Shown here piece after piece: positions 61,779-64,000 of a stretch of 64,000 nt of DNA. Made by a program: the position numbers and the translations under genes. This DNA comes from Plantago major (Eukaryota; Streptophyta; Magnoliopsida; Lamiales; Plantaginaceae): positions 4,114,835 to 4,178,834 of the forward strand of contig CM048839.1 in assembly GCA_026545765.1 (NCBI GenBank). Direction: 5' to 3'. The notes beneath the pieces are model-generated. The model worked only from the letters and a program-made list of their open reading frames with translations, was not told where the DNA came from and did no database searches. The stretch's first letter is position 1. Every line of letters begins with the position of its first letter.

Positions 61779-61975
61779 TTTAATGATGAATTGATTTTGT
61801 TGGAGTTCGATTAGGGTTTTGAATTTATTGGAGATAACATATTGAGATTTTTTAATGATGAATTGATTCTGTTGGAGTTGATTTAGGGCTTGAAATTTAA
61901 TTGGAGAAGACAAATTGAGTTTTTTTTTTAATGATGAATTGGTTTTGTTGGAGTTGCGTTAAGGCTTAGAATTAG
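61779..61975 (+). repeat. Three tandem units of about 70 bp
   Basis: TTTAATGATGAATTG.TT.TGTTGGAGTT occurs at about 61780, 61852 and 61928, each followed by GATT-AGGG-TT-GAAT and GGAGA-ACA-ATTGAG. The copies are diverged but clearly direct repeats. Confidence 0.8.
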
Positions 61976-61983
61976 AATGAATA

Positions 61984-63930
61984 AAACATTTTTTTTTTGA
62001 ATAAGGTAAAATTTTATTGAATCAACTTAGAACACCAGAAGTGTTCAATCAGAGTTACAAGGTAATACACAAGCTCCCAAAAGCGAAGAGATACAGTCCG
62101 AACTATAAATCGCAAAATAAGCTAGCTGAGAACACCACAACCAGAATAAGGCACTAAAATGACACCGCAGCTAGCCTAAAAAAAAAAAGTAGCAGATCAG
62201 CCCTTCAACCCAATCCCACGAGATCGACCAAGAACGAAAAACTTGCCCACCCCATTGTCTAGCATGTCACAATACCGAGGTATCGTGCCACGAGTTAAGG
62301 GTGGCGAACATGTCCGAAGTGGTGGGAATATCCCTCAAAGAAGGTAGAAAGAATGAGGGATGATGTACCACTAAGGCATTTAAGGAAGAGATGAGAGAAT
62401 AGGAGAAAGAACTAACCTGCCACAACCACCATCACACAGCAGGCAAATTCGAGCACATCACCTCTGAAGGAAATCGTTCCCAGTCACAATATTGAGTTAC
62501 AGACCTGAAGAGTCTCCTATTCTTGAACCACAACCAAAGATTAACTTTAATTTTCTCGAAGACGTCAAAAGCCGATGTAGTCGTCCCTTTGAAAATAAGT
62601 TTGTTCCTCGCTTTCCAGATTAGCCAAAGTGTACCATGAAACACCGCAAACCAAGCTTTGTTCGATTTAGGCAGAGATAGAGTTGCAAAAGTTTCTAACC
62701 AGTTCACACAATTTTCAGCAACAAAGTGTCTCAAGTCCAGCAAAGAGTGAATCAATTTCCACACAGAATTTGCAAAAGAGCAGGTGAAAAAAAGTTGGAA
62801 CACAGATTCGTCCTCCTGCGATTCACATAGCCTACACGCAGTTGATTCTTCATCACCCAAGATCCTTCTTCTTTTCAGATTTGGAAAGTCGCAATTCGGT
62901 CTAGCAACACTCTCCACACGAAAAAGTTTAGTCTTTGCGGAGTCCAACGGATCCAAATCATCTCAGACCAAGCAACAGTCTGCTCTTGTGCATCATCCAT
63001 CTCCCTTACAATTTGTTTGTACCCTTCCGCCACAGTATAAGTATGTCCTGCAGCTTTCTGCCATGTCCAAGAATCTGATAAGTTATCATCAATAGTGACC
63101 CTGCTCAGCAATTAGTTAAAGATTCAACCAAATTCAGCTCCCAAACAAAAAGACTCCGTCTCCAACACCAACTAACAGACCCACCAGCCCCTAACCTTTC
63201 CGACACCAAAACAGTTTTGTTAACTTCTAAGCTGTAAAGTCTAGGGAATCTGACCTTCAACAATTCACCCTCCCCTAACCACCTATCTTCCCAAAACCGA
63301 GTTTCACACCCATTCCCAATCTGCCTACCTACACCACCCCAAAACCACTCACAACAACCCACTATCTTAACCAAATCCCTCCACCACGAGGACCAATTTT
63401 TTCCCCACACTCTTTTCTCTCTACACGACTCGATGACCTCAGAAACCAGACCAAATTTTGACCTCAAAACCACAGCCCACAAAGACTCCTTCTCCTTTAG
63501 AATTCTCCACACCCATTTACCTAAAAGAGCTTTATTAAACACCTCAAGATTTTTGACTCCAAGACCTCCCAGCTCTTTAGAGTTATAAATCACCTCCCAA
63601 CTTACCCACGACACTTTTGAACTTCCCCAATCCGCCAAGAAATAACGATAAGTCTTCTTAAGACGGTTCAAAATAAAAGAAGGGAGTTTGAAAAAAGATA
63701 GGTAATGGATTGGCAATGAATTGAGCACCACATTAAGAATCACCACACGTCCTCCAAATGATAGAAAATTATTCTCCCATTTGCCTAAACGTTTCTCCAC
63801 TCTTTCCACCATTTTCAACCAAATATGCTTATCACTTGGCCTTGCGCCAACGGGTACCCCCAAAAAGATGAAAGGAATAGAACCAACCGAGCATTTTAGT
63901 ACACTAGCCCAATTTGAGAGAATAATTAAA
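61984..63930 (-). mobile_element. Second L1-type LINE, 5'-truncated
   Basis: Minus-strand element ending in a short poly(A) (poly-T at 61992-62000) and truncated at the other end within RT near 63930. A clear target duplication was not found: AGAATGAATAAAA on the left and AGAATAATTAAA on the right are only similar. The sequence differs from the LINE at 10139-12878 and lacks its RNase H. Confidence 0.82.
62432..63930 (-). pseudogene. LINE ORF2 C-terminal remnant (RT end, zf-RVT)
   Basis: 63930-63105 encodes the post-catalytic RT region (VGSIPFIFLGVPVGARPSD, GRVVILNVVLNSLPIHYLSF, GGLGVKNLEVFNKALLGKW). 63111-62875 carries DSWTWQKAAGHTYTV and the zf-RVT lead-in NFFVWRVLLDRIAT. 62956-62432 carries the zf-RVT cysteines (CRLC...F.TC) and the closing KIKVNLWLWFKNR. 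Frame changes near 63105 and 62880 break the protein. It ends at a TAG before the 3' UTR, without RNase H. Confidence 0.85.
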
Positions 63931-64000
63931 GGCTAATTTACATGCGTATCACAAATCGGTTCAATTTAATTTAAATTAAGTACTCAATTGCACAACTCTA

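Noticed and set aside
61984-63945. Target-site duplication for the second LINE
   Set aside because: The candidate flanks agree only loosely; no exact repeat of 7 bases or more directly borders both ends.
1-64000. CRISPR arrays, tRNA or rRNA genes
   Set aside because: No spaced identical repeats, no cloverleaf with A/B boxes and no rRNA-like stretch was noticed on either strand; a covariance-model scan was not possible here.

Overview
This is nuclear DNA from a flowering plant, most likely a eudicot: AT-rich intergenic DNA, short GT-AG introns, plant-specific gene families (VTE3, SR-cyclophilin CYP95, plant MED13 and F-box/FBD types) and typical plant transposons (Ty1/copia, L1-type LINEs, Stowaway-like and hAT-like MITEs, PIF/Harbinger, pogo-like, Helitron). 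I could not fix the order from sequence alone.

Four genes look intact. SEC24A (minus, 18441-25446) encodes the COPII cargo adaptor and has 12 coding exons. A calmodulin-like gene (minus, 27888-28613) has 3 exons. CYP95 (plus, 32462-37944) is a cyclophilin with an RS tail and 13 coding exons. VTE3 (minus, 38869-41071) encodes the plastid MPBQ/MSBQ methyltransferase and has 3 exons. They occupy the central 18-41 kb. They are housekeeping genes (ER export, Ca2+ signalling, splicing-associated PPIase, plastoquinone/tocopherol synthesis) with no shared pathway.

The flanks are gene graveyards and transposons. 0-17 kb holds a MITE, a copia 3' end with its LTR, a hAT-like MITE, a degraded MED13 C-terminal half with introns retained, a 5'-truncated LINE with perfect 13-bp target duplications, and an F-box/LRR/FBD pseudogene. 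42.6-49.1 kb is a complete but internally scrambled Sirevirus-like copia element with 961-bp LTRs. 49-64 kb holds degenerate repeats, a second copy of the F-box 3' end, a pogo-like element apparently split by a micro-inversion, a Helitron Rep/helicase remnant and a second LINE.

I found no convincing new multi-gene system. The observations most worth a second look are a textbook U12-type intron in SEC24A, six perfect copies of a 13-bp palindrome inside one retrotransposon, a UGA-CUA-G stop between its capsid and zinc-knuckle regions, and the 44-bp inverted duplication at the pogo breakpoints.
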